Positions 1 to 7,256 of a stretch of DNA of 40,135 nt are shown one piece after another (position 1 is the first letter of the stretch; the number at the start of each line of letters is the position of its first letter). The stretch is taken from the NCBI GenBank assembly GCA_964585805.1, contig CAZPFE010000001.1, forward strand, positions 1 to 40,135. Reading direction: 5' to 3'. Under the pieces are notes generated by a model. That model searched no databases and was not told the DNA's origin. It worked only from the letters and a program-made list of their open reading frames with translations. Made by a program: the position numbers and the translations under genes. Origin of the DNA: CAYLWZ01 sp964585805 (GTDB taxonomy: Bacteria; Patescibacteriota; Minisyncoccia; Minisyncoccales; GWA2-38-27).

Positions 1-38
1 TTAAAATTAATCTATCTCAAGGTTAAAGAAACAAAAAA
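1..38. other. Left-edge intergenic sequence downstream of rplO
   Basis: AT-rich sequence after the rplO stop on the minus strand. secY commonly follows rplO, but no ATG is present on the minus strand here and the one TTG reads into a stop after one codon. If secY follows, its start lies outside the window. Confidence 0.6.
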
Positions 39-485
39 TTACCCTACCTTCCCTCCTACTTCTTCAACTACCTTTTTCGCCGCTTCAGAAACACTACATC
101 CTTTAATAGTTAGTGGTTTAGTTAGTTTTCCTTTAGCCAAAATTTTAACTTTAGGGTTTTTGCCTTTAATTTTTGAAACAACTCCTTTTTTTATCAATGA
201 CTTAGGAGTAACAATTTCTTCCTTCTCAAAAAAACTTTCCAACTCTCTTAAATTAACAATAACTTCTAACCCTCTATCCTTTTTTACAGAACCTTGTCTA
301 TATCCCCTTAGTTTTGGATGTTTTTTAATTAACTCTCTAATCGCAGGAGGAAGCTTTCTTCCTGCCCGAGCTTTTTGTCCTTTTATTCCTCTCCCAGAAT
401 AAGTTCCTCTTTTACCACCTCTGCCAATTCTTTTTCTTTTTTTTAATTTGTGGGCTGGTTTTAGTTGATGTAACTGCATAATCAC
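39..485 (-). CDS. rplO: Ribosomal protein uL15
   Basis: Large-subunit protein uL15, 148 residues, the usual length. The Gly/Arg-rich N-terminal tail is clear (GRGGKRGTYSGRGIKGQKAR, about residues 21-40), followed by the globular domain ending in the AAKKVVEEVGGKV helix typical of L15. It is the last gene of the run in this window, 21 bp after rpsE. In most bacteria rpmD (L30) sits between these two genes; it is absent here. An in-frame alternative Met at residue 3 exists, and no Shine-Dalgarno sequence decides between them. Confidence 0.97.
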   Translation of the reverse strand: MIMQLHQLKPAHKLKKRKRIGRGGKRGTYSGRGIKGQKARAGRKLPPAIRELIKKHPKLRGYRQGSVKKDRGLEVIVNLRELESFFEKEEIVTPKSLIKKGVVSKIKGKNPKVKILAKGKLTKPLTIKGCSVSEAAKKVVEEVGGKVG

Positions 486-506
486 TTTTATATTATAACT
501 TTTAAA

Positions 507-1061
507 CTAAACTTTATTTTTTTCTTCTATCTCTAATTCTTCTTCTCTTTTGCTATCTTTTTCATCTTTTCTTTTTAAAGAAGTAACCAACCTTAAAGAT
601 TGTAGGGCTTTTAATGTTGCTCGAGCATTGTTAATCTTATTACTTGTCCGCCCGATTATTTTAGAAGAAATATTTTTAATTCCTGCCAAATCACAAACTA
701 TCCTCACCGTTCCTCCGGCAACCAAACCCTTTCCTTTTTTTTGAGGCTTTAATAAAACTTTTGCTGCTCCAAATTTTGCTTCTACCTGATGAGGAATCGT
801 CTCATTAACAATTAAAACTTTAATCAGATTTTTCTTTGCCTTCCTGGTTGCCTTTTCAACTGCTTGAGCAACATCCGCCCCTTTTGCTAATCCAAACCCA
901 ACCATTCCTTTCCTATTTCCTACAACTACTGCTGCCCTAAAGCGAAATCGTCTGCCTCCAGCAGTCATCCGCATAACCCGAGTTAAATCAATAAGCTTTG
1001 ATTCTAACTCCTCTGTATCTTTATTTTTTATTTCTTCTTGTTCTTCTGTTTTTGCCAACAT
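507..1061 (-). CDS. rpsE: Ribosomal protein uS5
   Basis: Small-subunit protein uS5, 184 residues. The N-terminal double-stranded RNA-binding domain (residues about 22-85) contains GNRKGMVGFGLAKG, and the C-terminal domain carries the VRIVCDLAGIKNISSKI region. Both ends carry extra charged stretches (a Glu-rich N-terminus and a Lys/Glu-rich tail over the last 25 residues) beyond the conserved core. No Shine-Dalgarno motif precedes the ATG; instead an AT-only inverted repeat spans the 24-bp gap to rplR. Confidence 0.97.
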   Translation of the reverse strand: MLAKTEEQEEIKNKDTEELESKLIDLTRVMRMTAGGRRFRFRAAVVVGNRKGMVGFGLAKGADVAQAVEKATRKAKKNLIKVLIVNETIPHQVEAKFGAAKVLLKPQKKGKGLVAGGTVRIVCDLAGIKNISSKIIGRTSNKINNARATLKALQSLRLVTSLKRKDEKDSKREEELEIEEKNKV

Positions 1062-1069
1062 ATTTAATC

Positions 1070-1098
1070 ATTAAAATTTAAAAAATTAAAATTTTAAT
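1070..1098. other. AT-only inverted repeat at the rplR/rpsE junction
   Basis: ATTAAAATTT (1070-1079) is the exact reverse complement of AAATTTTAAT (1089-1098), with a nine-base spacer. The right arm covers the rplR stop region and the left arm lies just before the rpsE start. Being A/T only, the stem is weak and may arise by chance in such AT-rich DNA. Confidence 0.35.
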
Positions 1099-1433
1099 CC
1101 ACCTTCTCGCGCCCCTTCTGCTAATGCTTTGACTCGCCCATGATATTTGTATCCTGCCCTATCAAAAACTACTTTTTCAATCTTTTTTTCTAAAGATTTC
1201 TTGGCAATTAGTTTGCCCACTTGATAAGCTTTTTCTGTCTTTGACATCTTTTTATTTTTTAACTCTATATCACTCGCTGAAAACAAAGTCCTTCCTTTTT
1301 CATCATCAATTAATTGAGCATAAATATGCTTGGCTGATCTAAAAACACAAAGGCGCGGAATTTCCTCTGTCCCTTTAACTTTTGCTCTAATTCGACGATG
1401 CCTTCTATATCTTTTTATTTGTTTTTCTAACAT
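1086..1433 (-). CDS. rplR: Ribosomal protein uL18
   Basis: 5S rRNA-binding protein uL18, 115 residues, normal length. The basic N-terminus (RYRRHRRIRAKVKG), the RLCVFRSAKHIYAQ strand and the FDRAGYKYHGRVKALAEGAREGG C-terminal part are characteristic. It acts with uL5 in the central protuberance. It lies 30 bp after rplF and 24 bp before rpsE in the spc gene order. Confidence 0.97.
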   Translation of the reverse strand: MLEKQIKRYRRHRRIRAKVKGTEEIPRLCVFRSAKHIYAQLIDDEKGRTLFSASDIELKNKKMSKTEKAYQVGKLIAKKSLEKKIEKVVFDRAGYKYHGRVKALAEGAREGGLKF

Positions 1434-1463
1434 AAATAACCAGTAATCTTAAAAATTTCAAAA

Positions 1464-2009
1464 TTATTGACTTGCTCCTATTGCTTTCTTTCCTACTTTT
1501 CTTCTTACCTCCTCTCCTTCATATCTAATACCCTTACCTTTATATGGTTCAGGAGGTCTAATTTTCCTAATCTTTGCTGCTATTTGTCCTACTTTTTCTT
1601 TATCAATTCCCGCAACAGTGATTATATTTTTATCTACTGAAAACTTAATACCTTCTGGTTTTTTTACTAAAACAGGATGAGAAAAACCTACTTTTAAAAC
1701 TAAATCCTCTCCCTGCATTTCCGCTCTATAACCAACCCCTTGCAGTTCTAACTTTTTTTCATATCCTTTTGTTACTCCTTCTATCATATTAAAAATAAGC
1801 GTTCTTTCTAAACCCCAAAAAGCCTTTGTTTTTTTTGTTTCTTTTTTAGGTGAAACTATAATTTGATTTTCTTTTATCTCAACTTTAATTTCTGGTCGAA
1901 CAATTCTTTTTAGTTCGCCTTTTGGTCCTTTAACTATCACTTCGTTGTTATTTATTTTTATCTCCACTCCAGTGGGTATTAAAATTGGTTTTTTGCCTAT
2001 CCGTGACAT
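1464..2009 (-). CDS. rplF: Ribosomal protein uL6
   Basis: Large-subunit protein uL6, 181 residues, made of two homologous L6 domains. Visible landmarks are MSRIGKKPI at the start, the VKGPKGEL motif at about residue 28, and the C-terminal signature region RKIRPPEPYKGKGIRYEGE near residue 148. Sixteen bases separate it from rpsH. Confidence 0.97.
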   Translation of the reverse strand: MSRIGKKPILIPTGVEIKINNNEVIVKGPKGELKRIVRPEIKVEIKENQIIVSPKKETKKTKAFWGLERTLIFNMIEGVTKGYEKKLELQGVGYRAEMQGEDLVLKVGFSHPVLVKKPEGIKFSVDKNIITVAGIDKEKVGQIAAKIRKIRPPEPYKGKGIRYEGEEVRRKVGKKAIGASQ

Positions 2010-2025
2010 AATTTTCTGTAGTTAT

Positions 2026-2430
2026 TTACCATATTTCAAATAAAACTTCGCCTCCAATATTTTCTTTTTTTGCTTCCTTAGCTGTAATCACTCCTTTAGA
2101 GGTTGAAATAACTAATAAACCTTTCCTCTTTTTACTTTTAATTATTTCTTTTGCTGAACTATAAATTCTTTGTCCTGGCTTAGAAATTCTCCTAAAACCA
2201 TCTATAACTCCTTTTTCCTTTTTCCCTGTTTCTGAAATTTCATATTTCAACCAAATTTCAATCATTCTTCTTTCTTTTCTTCCTCTTTTTCCTACACTAA
2301 CAACAAAACCTTCTCTTGCTAAAAGTTTAGCAATCTCAAATTTAAACTTAGAAAAAGGAATAAGAACCTTGTCTTTAAAGACAGCCTGAGCATTCCATAT
2401 TCTATTTAACATATCTGTTACTGGATCCAT
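2026..2430 (-). CDS. rpsH: Ribosomal protein uS8
   Basis: Small-subunit protein uS8, 134 residues. It starts with the typical MDPVTDMLNRIWNA and ends with the conserved ISTSKGVITAKEAK...GGEVLFEIW motif that binds 16S rRNA helix 21. In E. coli this protein also represses the spc operon translationally; whether that holds here cannot be read from the sequence. The gap to rpsN is 28 bp. Confidence 0.97.
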   Translation of the reverse strand: MDPVTDMLNRIWNAQAVFKDKVLIPFSKFKFEIAKLLAREGFVVSVGKRGRKERRMIEIWLKYEISETGKKEKGVIDGFRRISKPGQRIYSSAKEIIKSKKRKGLLVISTSKGVITAKEAKKENIGGEVLFEIW

Positions 2431-2458
2431 AGTTATTTCTAAAATAATAACTTTATAA

Positions 2459-2644
2459 TTACCAACTTGATTTTCTTACTCCTGGAATTTCTCCTCTATT
2501 TGCCATTTCTCGAAAACATATTCTACATAAACCGAAATCTCTCATATATCCTCTTTTTCTACCACAACGAAAACAGCGATTTATTCTTCTGGTACTATAC
2601 TTTGGTTTTTTCTTTGCTTTAGCAATTTGTGATTTTTTTGGCAT
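2459..2644 (-). CDS. rpsN: Ribosomal protein uS14, zinc-binding short form
   Basis: Small-subunit protein uS14, 61 residues, the short zinc-binding form. Two CxxC pairs are visible (Cys24/Cys27 in CFRCGRKRG and Cys40/Cys43 in CRICFRE), which bind one Zn2+. Its length and all four cysteines match the C+ type, as opposed to the roughly 100-residue zinc-free form. It lies 8 bp after rplE. Confidence 0.97.
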   Translation of the reverse strand: MPKKSQIAKAKKKPKYSTRRINRCFRCGRKRGYMRDFGLCRICFREMANRGEIPGVRKSSW

Positions 2645-2652
2645 AAAATTTT

Positions 2653-3210
2653 TTATTTTTCTTTAATTGGCAATCCGGCTAATTTTAATAATTCTATTCC
2701 TTCTTCCTGTCTCTTTGCTGTGGTAACAATCACAATTTCAAAACTAAAAATTATCTTAGCATTTTCAGGATTAATCTCAGGAAAAACAATATGCTCTCTA
2801 ATCGGAATAGTTAAATTTCCTTGTCCGTCAAAAGAAGATTTTTTAATTCCTTTAAAATCTCTCGAACGAGGAAGAGTAATATTAATTACTCTATCCAAAA
2901 AATCGTACATCCTTGAACCTCTCAAAGTTACCATTGCCCCTACACTCATTCCTTTTCTAACTTTAAAAGAAGATATTGACTTTCTTGCTTTAGTTAAAAC
3001 CGGTCTCTGGCCACAAATTAACGATAGATCACTCAAAATACTTTCAATAATTTTTTCTTGTTCAGCTGAAGTTTTCCCGCTAATTAATTTTCCGAAACCA
3101 ACATTAACCACTATCTTCTCCAATTTAGGCACCATCATTAAATTCTTATAACCAAACTTTTCCATCAAGGCGGGCACTATTTCTTTTTGATATTTTTCTT
3201 TTAATCTCAT
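2653..3210 (-). CDS. rplE: Ribosomal protein uL5
   Basis: 5S rRNA-binding protein uL5, 185 residues. Diagnostic segments are the N-terminal LKEKYQKEIVPALMEKFGYKN region, the GQRPVLTKARKSISSFKVRKG stretch near residue 75, and the FPEINP segment near the C-terminus. It sits 17 bp after rplX and 8 bp before rpsN. Confidence 0.97.
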   Translation of the reverse strand: MRLKEKYQKEIVPALMEKFGYKNLMMVPKLEKIVVNVGFGKLISGKTSAEQEKIIESILSDLSLICGQRPVLTKARKSISSFKVRKGMSVGAMVTLRGSRMYDFLDRVINITLPRSRDFKGIKKSSFDGQGNLTIPIREHIVFPEINPENAKIIFSFEIVIVTTAKRQEEGIELLKLAGLPIKEK

Positions 3211-3227
3211 AACTTATTTATTAACTT

Positions 3228-3551
3228 CTAAATCTCCTGACCGCATTTTTTACAAATTCTACTTTTTACTCCATCAACAATCTTATACCCTACTCGAGTG
3301 GCTTTCCCGCACTTTGAACATATAATTTTAACATTTGAAACATCTAAAGGCGCAGGAACTTCTATAATTTGCCCCTTTTCTCCTTCGCGTCGCGGTTTGA
3401 TATGTTTCTTTTTAATATTTATTCCTTCAACAATAACTTTTCTCTTCTTAGGCAAAGAACTAACAACTTTTCCTTTTCTCCCTCTATCTTTCCCGCTAAT
3501 CACTAAAACCGTATCTCCTTTTTTAATTTTCATTTTAATCGGCTTACTCAT
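3228..3551 (-). CDS. rplX: Ribosomal protein uL24, zinc-ribbon form
   Basis: Assembly-initiator protein uL24 with a KOW motif (KIKKGDTVLVISGKDRGRKG). The open frame extends to 3572, but that start would overlap rplN by 11 bp. The Met at 3551 (MSKPIKMKIKKG) leaves a 10-bp gap, and a further Met at 3533 gives the shortest standard form. The C-terminus holds two CxxC pairs (CSKCGKATRV and CKKCGQEI), so this is the zinc-binding variant. The exact start is uncertain because no Shine-Dalgarno sequence is visible. Confidence 0.93.
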   Translation of the reverse strand: MSKPIKMKIKKGDTVLVISGKDRGRKGKVVSSLPKKRKVIVEGINIKKKHIKPRREGEKGQIIEVPAPLDVSNVKIICSKCGKATRVGYKIVDGVKSRICKKCGQEI

Positions 3552-3561
3552 AATCATAATA

Positions 3562-3933
3562 TCAAACAACATCTTTAGCTAAATTTATAATTTTATCAAA
3601 CCCCTTCTCTTTAAGTTCTTTAGCAACAGGACCAAAAATTCTTGTCCCTCTTGGATTTTTACTTCCTCCTTCTAATATAACCACTGCATTATCATCAAAA
3701 CGGATATAAGAACCATCTTTTCTTCTAAATTCTTTCTTTTGTCTCACAATTACAGCTCTTACTACATCGTGCTTTTTAACCGGTCTCCGAGGTTCAGCTA
3801 CTTTTACTGCTCCTACAATAATATCACCTAAAGCAGCATATCTGCGCCGCGTTCCTCCCAAAACCCGGATACATTTTATTATCTTTGCGCCACTATTATC
3901 AGCAACTTTTAAAACTGTCTCTGTTTGAATCAT
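3562..3933 (-). CDS. rplN: Ribosomal protein uL14
   Basis: Large-subunit protein uL14, 123 residues, standard length. It shows MIQTETVLKVADNSGAK at the start, the LGGTRRRYAALGDIIVGAVK strand pair and the GSKNPRGTRIFGPVAKELKEK signature near the end. It follows rpsQ by 32 bp. Confidence 0.97.
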   Translation of the reverse strand: MIQTETVLKVADNSGAKIIKCIRVLGGTRRRYAALGDIIVGAVKVAEPRRPVKKHDVVRAVIVRQKKEFRRKDGSYIRFDDNAVVILEGGSKNPRGTRIFGPVAKELKEKGFDKIINLAKDVV

Positions 3934-3965
3934 AAAGGTTTTTTGTTCTGTTTTTTATTTTAATA

Positions 3966-4199
3966 TTATTTTTTCTCAATCACTTTCCATCTTTTTTCCT
4001 TGCTTAAAGGTCGACATTCCTCAATAACTACTTTATCGCCAATCTGATATTCTCCACTCTCATAATGAGCTTTATATTTCTTATGAACCGGATATCTTTT
4101 TTTGTATTTAGGATGCATTTTAATTCTTTCCACTTCTACCACTAACGTCTTCTCCATTTTATTAGAAACCACTATTCCCTCTAAACGTTTTTTAGGCAT
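3966..4199 (-). CDS. rpsQ: Ribosomal protein uS17
   Basis: Small-subunit protein uS17, 77 residues, an OB-fold protein that binds 16S rRNA early. The LEGIVVSNKMEKTLVVEVER start, the HPKYKKRYPVHKKYKAH loop and the GDKVVIEECRPLSKEKRW end are all conserved. It is the first gene after the unusually wide 96-bp gap that carries a consensus promoter, so it may be transcribed both by read-through and from that promoter. Confidence 0.97.
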   Translation of the reverse strand: MPKKRLEGIVVSNKMEKTLVVEVERIKMHPKYKKRYPVHKKYKAHYESGEYQIGDKVVIEECRPLSKEKRWKVIEKK

Positions 4200-4245
4200 A
4201 ATTTTATCTTTTATACTCTATATTTTTCTATATTTACCTTTATAT

Positions 4246-4275
4246 TAAATAAACGATTTCTAAATAAACGATTTC
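4246..4275. repeat. Perfect 15-bp tandem duplication
   Basis: TAAATAAACGATTTC occurs twice back to back (4246-4260 and 4261-4275). It covers the expected transcription start of the promoter at 4278-4306 on the minus strand, so the predicted rpsQ leader begins inside it. Confidence 0.95.
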
Positions 4276-4277
4276 TA

Positions 4278-4306
4278 ATTATAATACCATTCTTTCTAAT
4301 TGTCAA
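4278..4306 (-). promoter_or_regulatory. Consensus sigma-70-type promoter ahead of rpsQ
   Basis: On the minus strand TTGACA (4306-4301) and TATAAT (4283-4278) are separated by exactly 17 bp, a full match to the housekeeping consensus. The -35 box overlaps the last codons of rpmC. Transcription would start near 4271, about 70 bases before rpsQ. This is the only 12-of-12 promoter I found in the window. Confidence 0.8.
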
Positions 4307-4496
4307 TTTGATTTTTCCTTTCCCTTAAAATGGTCAAAATTCTGGCTATATCTTTTCTTGTTTCCCTAATATCTTTAATATTTTTAACTTTTCCAGCCGC
4401 TAAATCAAAACGGAATTGTCTTAAATCCTCTCTTTTTTTTCTTAAAAGAGATTCTAATTCTGATGTAGAAATTCTTCTTAATTCTGCTGCCTTCAT
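4296..4496 (-). CDS. rpmC: Ribosomal protein uL29
   Basis: Small helical large-subunit protein uL29, 66 residues, near the polypeptide exit tunnel. It shows MKAAELRRISTSELESLLRK followed by the conserved RQFRFDLAAGKVKNIKDIRETRKDIARILT segment. It starts 17 bp after rplP. Its last codons contain the -35 element of the promoter for rpsQ. Confidence 0.96.
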   Translation of the reverse strand: MKAAELRRISTSELESLLRKKREDLRQFRFDLAAGKVKNIKDIRETRKDIARILTILRERKNQIDN

Positions 4497-4513
4497 ATGT
4501 CTAAGTCAATTTT

Positions 4514-4930
4514 TTAATCTTCTTTTTTAACAAACTTAGTTTTAATCGGTAATTTATCCGCCGCCTTTCTTAATGCTTCCTTTGCTTGTTCTTCTGGTAT
4601 GCCTTCTAATTCAAAAATAATCCTTCCAGGAGTAATTGGAAAAACATAATGATCTACTGAACCTTTTCCTCCACCCATTGGCACCTCATTGCCTTTTTTA
4701 GTAACTGGTTTGTCTGGAAAAATTCTAATCCAAAGCTTTCCTCTTTTTCTCAAATATCTAATTATCATTCTTCTTGCTGCTTCAATCTGCCGAGAAGTAA
4801 TCCATTTAGTTCCCATTGATTTCAAACCATAACTCCCAAAAGCAAGCGAACTACCTCGCTCTCTAATTGTTTTTGCTGCTCTCTTTCTCCACTTCCTATG
4901 TTTTACCTTTTTTGGTGCAAGTATTGCCAT
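4514..4930 (-). CDS. rplP: Ribosomal protein uL16
   Basis: Large-subunit protein uL16, 138 residues, near the A-site tRNA elbow. Landmarks are the basic N-terminus, SLAFGSYGLKSMGTKWITSRQIEAARR, the KPVTKKGNEVPMGGGKG loop that approaches the peptidyl-transferase centre, and PGRIIFELEG. It lies 30 bp after rpsC; that gap carries a weak A/T-only inverted repeat (4931-4939 with 4945-4953). Confidence 0.97.
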   Translation of the reverse strand: MAILAPKKVKHRKWRKRAAKTIRERGSSLAFGSYGLKSMGTKWITSRQIEAARRMIIRYLRKRGKLWIRIFPDKPVTKKGNEVPMGGGKGSVDHYVFPITPGRIIFELEGIPEEQAKEALRKAADKLPIKTKFVKKED

Positions 4931-4953
4931 AAAATTTAAAAAACTTAAATTTT
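4931..4953. other. AT-only inverted repeat between rpsC and rplP
   Basis: AAAATTTAA (4931-4939) and TTAAATTTT (4945-4953) are exact reverse complements with a five-base loop, ending next to the rplP start codon. It is the second A/T-only repeat at a ribosomal gene junction and may be chance in this composition. Confidence 0.35.
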
Positions 4954-4960
4954 CAATTAA

Positions 4961-5644
4961 CTAATCAAATTTTTCTCCTTTATAAATCCACACTTTCACT
5001 CCTATTACTCCATAAGTACAATAAGCTTCAGTAAAAGCATAATCAATATCTGCTCTAATAGTTTGACGAGGAAGTTTTCCTTCGGCTAACCATTCTCTTC
5101 TTGCAATTTCCACCCCATTAAGACGACCCGAAACTTCCACCCTCACTCCTTTTACTTCTTTAGTAGACATTACTTTACTTATCGCTTGTTTCATTGTTTT
5201 TCTATAATTTGCTCTTTTTTCAATTTGCTGAGCCACCCATTGAGCACATAAACTTGCCGAAAGCCAAGGATTACGCACTTCTCTAACTTCCAAATTGATA
5301 TTTTTTATAAAATTACTCTCTTTATTTTTCTTATTTATCTCCCCTAAATTTATCTTAAAAACCTTTTTTAATAACTTTTTTCTTATTTCTTCTACTCCTT
5401 CCCCTCCTTTACCAATTATAACTCCTGGTTTACTGCTAAAAACAACAATGTTTATTTTTGCCGGAAATCTTTCAATCTCTACTTTCTCAATACCAGCATT
5501 TTTTTCTCTTTGAAATTTAGAAAAAAATTCTCTAATTTTAAAATCTTCTTCCAGTTCTTTAGGAAGATCCTTATAAAATCCTCGTGAAAGCCAATCTTTT
5601 GTCTCTTTAATTCTAAATATTTTAGGATGAACTTTATGTGCCAT
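4961..5644 (-). CDS. rpsC: Ribosomal protein uS3
   Basis: Small-subunit protein uS3, 227 residues, at the mRNA entry channel. It begins MAHKVHPKIFRI, has a KH domain with its GxxG loop in IIGKGGEG (residues 76-83), and the C-terminal domain GVRVEVSGRLNGVEIARREW...IDYAFTEAYCTYGVIGVKVWI. It begins 21 bp after rplV. The KH loop region is followed by a short Lys/Asn-rich stretch that is longer than in E. coli. Confidence 0.97.
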   Translation of the reverse strand: MAHKVHPKIFRIKETKDWLSRGFYKDLPKELEEDFKIREFFSKFQREKNAGIEKVEIERFPAKINIVVFSSKPGVIIGKGGEGVEEIRKKLLKKVFKINLGEINKKNKESNFIKNINLEVREVRNPWLSASLCAQWVAQQIEKRANYRKTMKQAISKVMSTKEVKGVRVEVSGRLNGVEIARREWLAEGKLPRQTIRADIDYAFTEAYCTYGVIGVKVWIYKGEKFD

Positions 5645-5665
5645 AAAATTTTTTATTTTGTTTTA

Positions 5666-6049
5666 TTATTTACTTATTTTTTTCTCTTCTTTTGTCTTTT
5701 CTTTTTCATCTGCCTCCTTAATCTTTCCTAAAACTAACGTAATATGGGAAGTTCTTTTTTTAATAGGATTAGCCAATCCTCGTGAACGAGGCATCCATCT
5801 TTTATAAGTCGGACCTTCATTAACAAAAATTTTAGCAATATATAAATCATTATCTTCTATCTGAAAATTATGACGAGCATTAGATACTGCTGACTTTAAA
5901 AGCTTAGCTAAAGGTTTTGCTGCTTTTTTAGGGGTAAACTTCAAAATACGCTCGGCTTGATCAACCCGCTTATAACGAATAAGATCGGCAACCAATCTTA
6001 CCTTTCTGGGAGAAATTCTCAAATAATTTAATTTACTAATAATCTCCAT
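5666..6049 (-). CDS. rplV: Ribosomal protein uL22
   Basis: Large-subunit protein uL22, 127 residues. LNYLRISPRKVRLVADLIR opens it, and the beta-hairpin reaching into the exit tunnel is seen as GPTYKRWMPRSRGLANPIKKRTSHITL. A short Lys/Glu-rich tail extends past the core. It lies 22 bp after rpsS. Confidence 0.97.
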   Translation of the reverse strand: MEIISKLNYLRISPRKVRLVADLIRYKRVDQAERILKFTPKKAAKPLAKLLKSAVSNARHNFQIEDNDLYIAKIFVNEGPTYKRWMPRSRGLANPIKKRTSHITLVLGKIKEADEKEKTKEEKKISK

Positions 6050-6071
6050 AAGTTTTCGTTATAATCAAATT

Positions 6072-6371
6072 TTATTTATTTTTTTCTTTGGCTTTTGCTT
6101 CCTGCTCTCTCTGCATCTTTCCTCCATGCTTAATAAATTTAGTAGTCGGAGCAAATTCTCCCAACTTATGACCAACCATATCTTCTGTCACTTTAACAAT
6201 AATATGCTCTTTGCCATTATGAACACCAAAAGTAAAACCTACCATTTCTGGGACAATGGTACAAGCACGAGACCATGTCTTAATCACCACTCCATCATCA
6301 GGCTTTAAGTTCTTAATCTTCTTTAATAATTTTTCATCTATATATGGACCTTTTTTTATACTTCGTGCCAT
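6072..6371 (-). CDS. rpsS: Ribosomal protein uS19
   Basis: Small-subunit head protein uS19, 99 residues. RSIKKGPYIDEKLLKKI, TWSRACTIVPEMVGFTFGVHNGKEHI and GHKLGEFAPTTKFIKHGGK are all family signatures. It follows rplB by 55 bp, one of the wider gaps in the S10 block; that gap is plain A/T-rich sequence without a convincing signal. Confidence 0.97.
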   Translation of the reverse strand: MARSIKKGPYIDEKLLKKIKNLKPDDGVVIKTWSRACTIVPEMVGFTFGVHNGKEHIIVKVTEDMVGHKLGEFAPTTKFIKHGGKMQREQEAKAKEKNK

Positions 6372-6426
6372 ATTAATATAAATTTCTCTTTATATAAATT
6401 TCCAAATCTAACAAAGTTTAAATTTA

Positions 6427-7242
6427 TTATTTTCTACTCTTCTTTTTTCTTCTTTGTAAAATATATTTGTCACTTGCTTTTTTCTTTCTTGTCTTTACCC
6501 CTAATGCATGCTTTCCCCAAGGAGTTTTTGGATATCTCAGTCCAATCGGCGCTCTTCCTTCTCCTCCTCCATGAGGATGATCCACCGGATTCATTGCCGA
6601 TCCTCTAACAGTTGGTCTCCAACCTTTCAGACGTCTTCTTCCTGCTTTTCCTATGATTTCGTATCTCCATTCTGGATGAGAAACACTGCCAATAGTAGCA
6701 AAACATTCACCCCAAAAAGATCTAATTTCAGTAGAGGGCATTTCTAAATTAACACATTTTTCTTCATGAGCCAATACCTTAGCGCTTGTTCCTGCTGCCC
6801 TAACAACACTTCCTCCTTTTCCTGGATATAATTCTACATTGTAAACAAGGGTACCTACTGGAATATTTTTCAATTTCATTCTGTTTCCTATTTTAATTTC
6901 TGCTTTTTCTGAACAAATTACCTCATCACCAACTTTCATATCTTGAGCAGCCAATCTGTAACGTCTTTCTCCATCCTCGTATTCTAACAAAGCAATAAAA
7001 GCCGTTCTATAAGGATCATATTCTAAAGCAATAACCTTTGCCGGAATATCCATTTTTTCTTGGCCAAAATCTATTATTCTATACAATCTTTTTACTCCCC
7101 CTCCTCTATGACGCACTGTTATTCTGCCTGAATTATTTCTTCCTGCTTTCTTTTTTAATGATAAAAGCAACCTCTTTTCAGGCTTTTTCTTGGTTAATAT
7201 CTTTGTCCCTGATAATCCTTTTTCCTTTCTTTTAATTACCAT
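6427..7242 (-). CDS. rplB: Ribosomal protein uL2
   Basis: Large-subunit protein uL2, 271 residues, needed for subunit joining and peptidyl transfer. The conserved MNPVDHPHGGGEGR segment near the C-terminus, with the functionally important His, is intact, as are RHRGGGVKRLYRIIDF and the KAGRRRLKGWRPTVRG stretch. It starts 14 bp after rplW. Confidence 0.97.
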   Translation of the reverse strand: MVIKRKEKGLSGTKILTKKKPEKRLLLSLKKKAGRNNSGRITVRHRGGGVKRLYRIIDFGQEKMDIPAKVIALEYDPYRTAFIALLEYEDGERRYRLAAQDMKVGDEVICSEKAEIKIGNRMKLKNIPVGTLVYNVELYPGKGGSVVRAAGTSAKVLAHEEKCVNLEMPSTEIRSFWGECFATIGSVSHPEWRYEIIGKAGRRRLKGWRPTVRGSAMNPVDHPHGGGEGRAPIGLRYPKTPWGKHALGVKTRKKKASDKYILQRRKKKSRK

Positions 7243-7256
7243 ATTATAACCTTATT

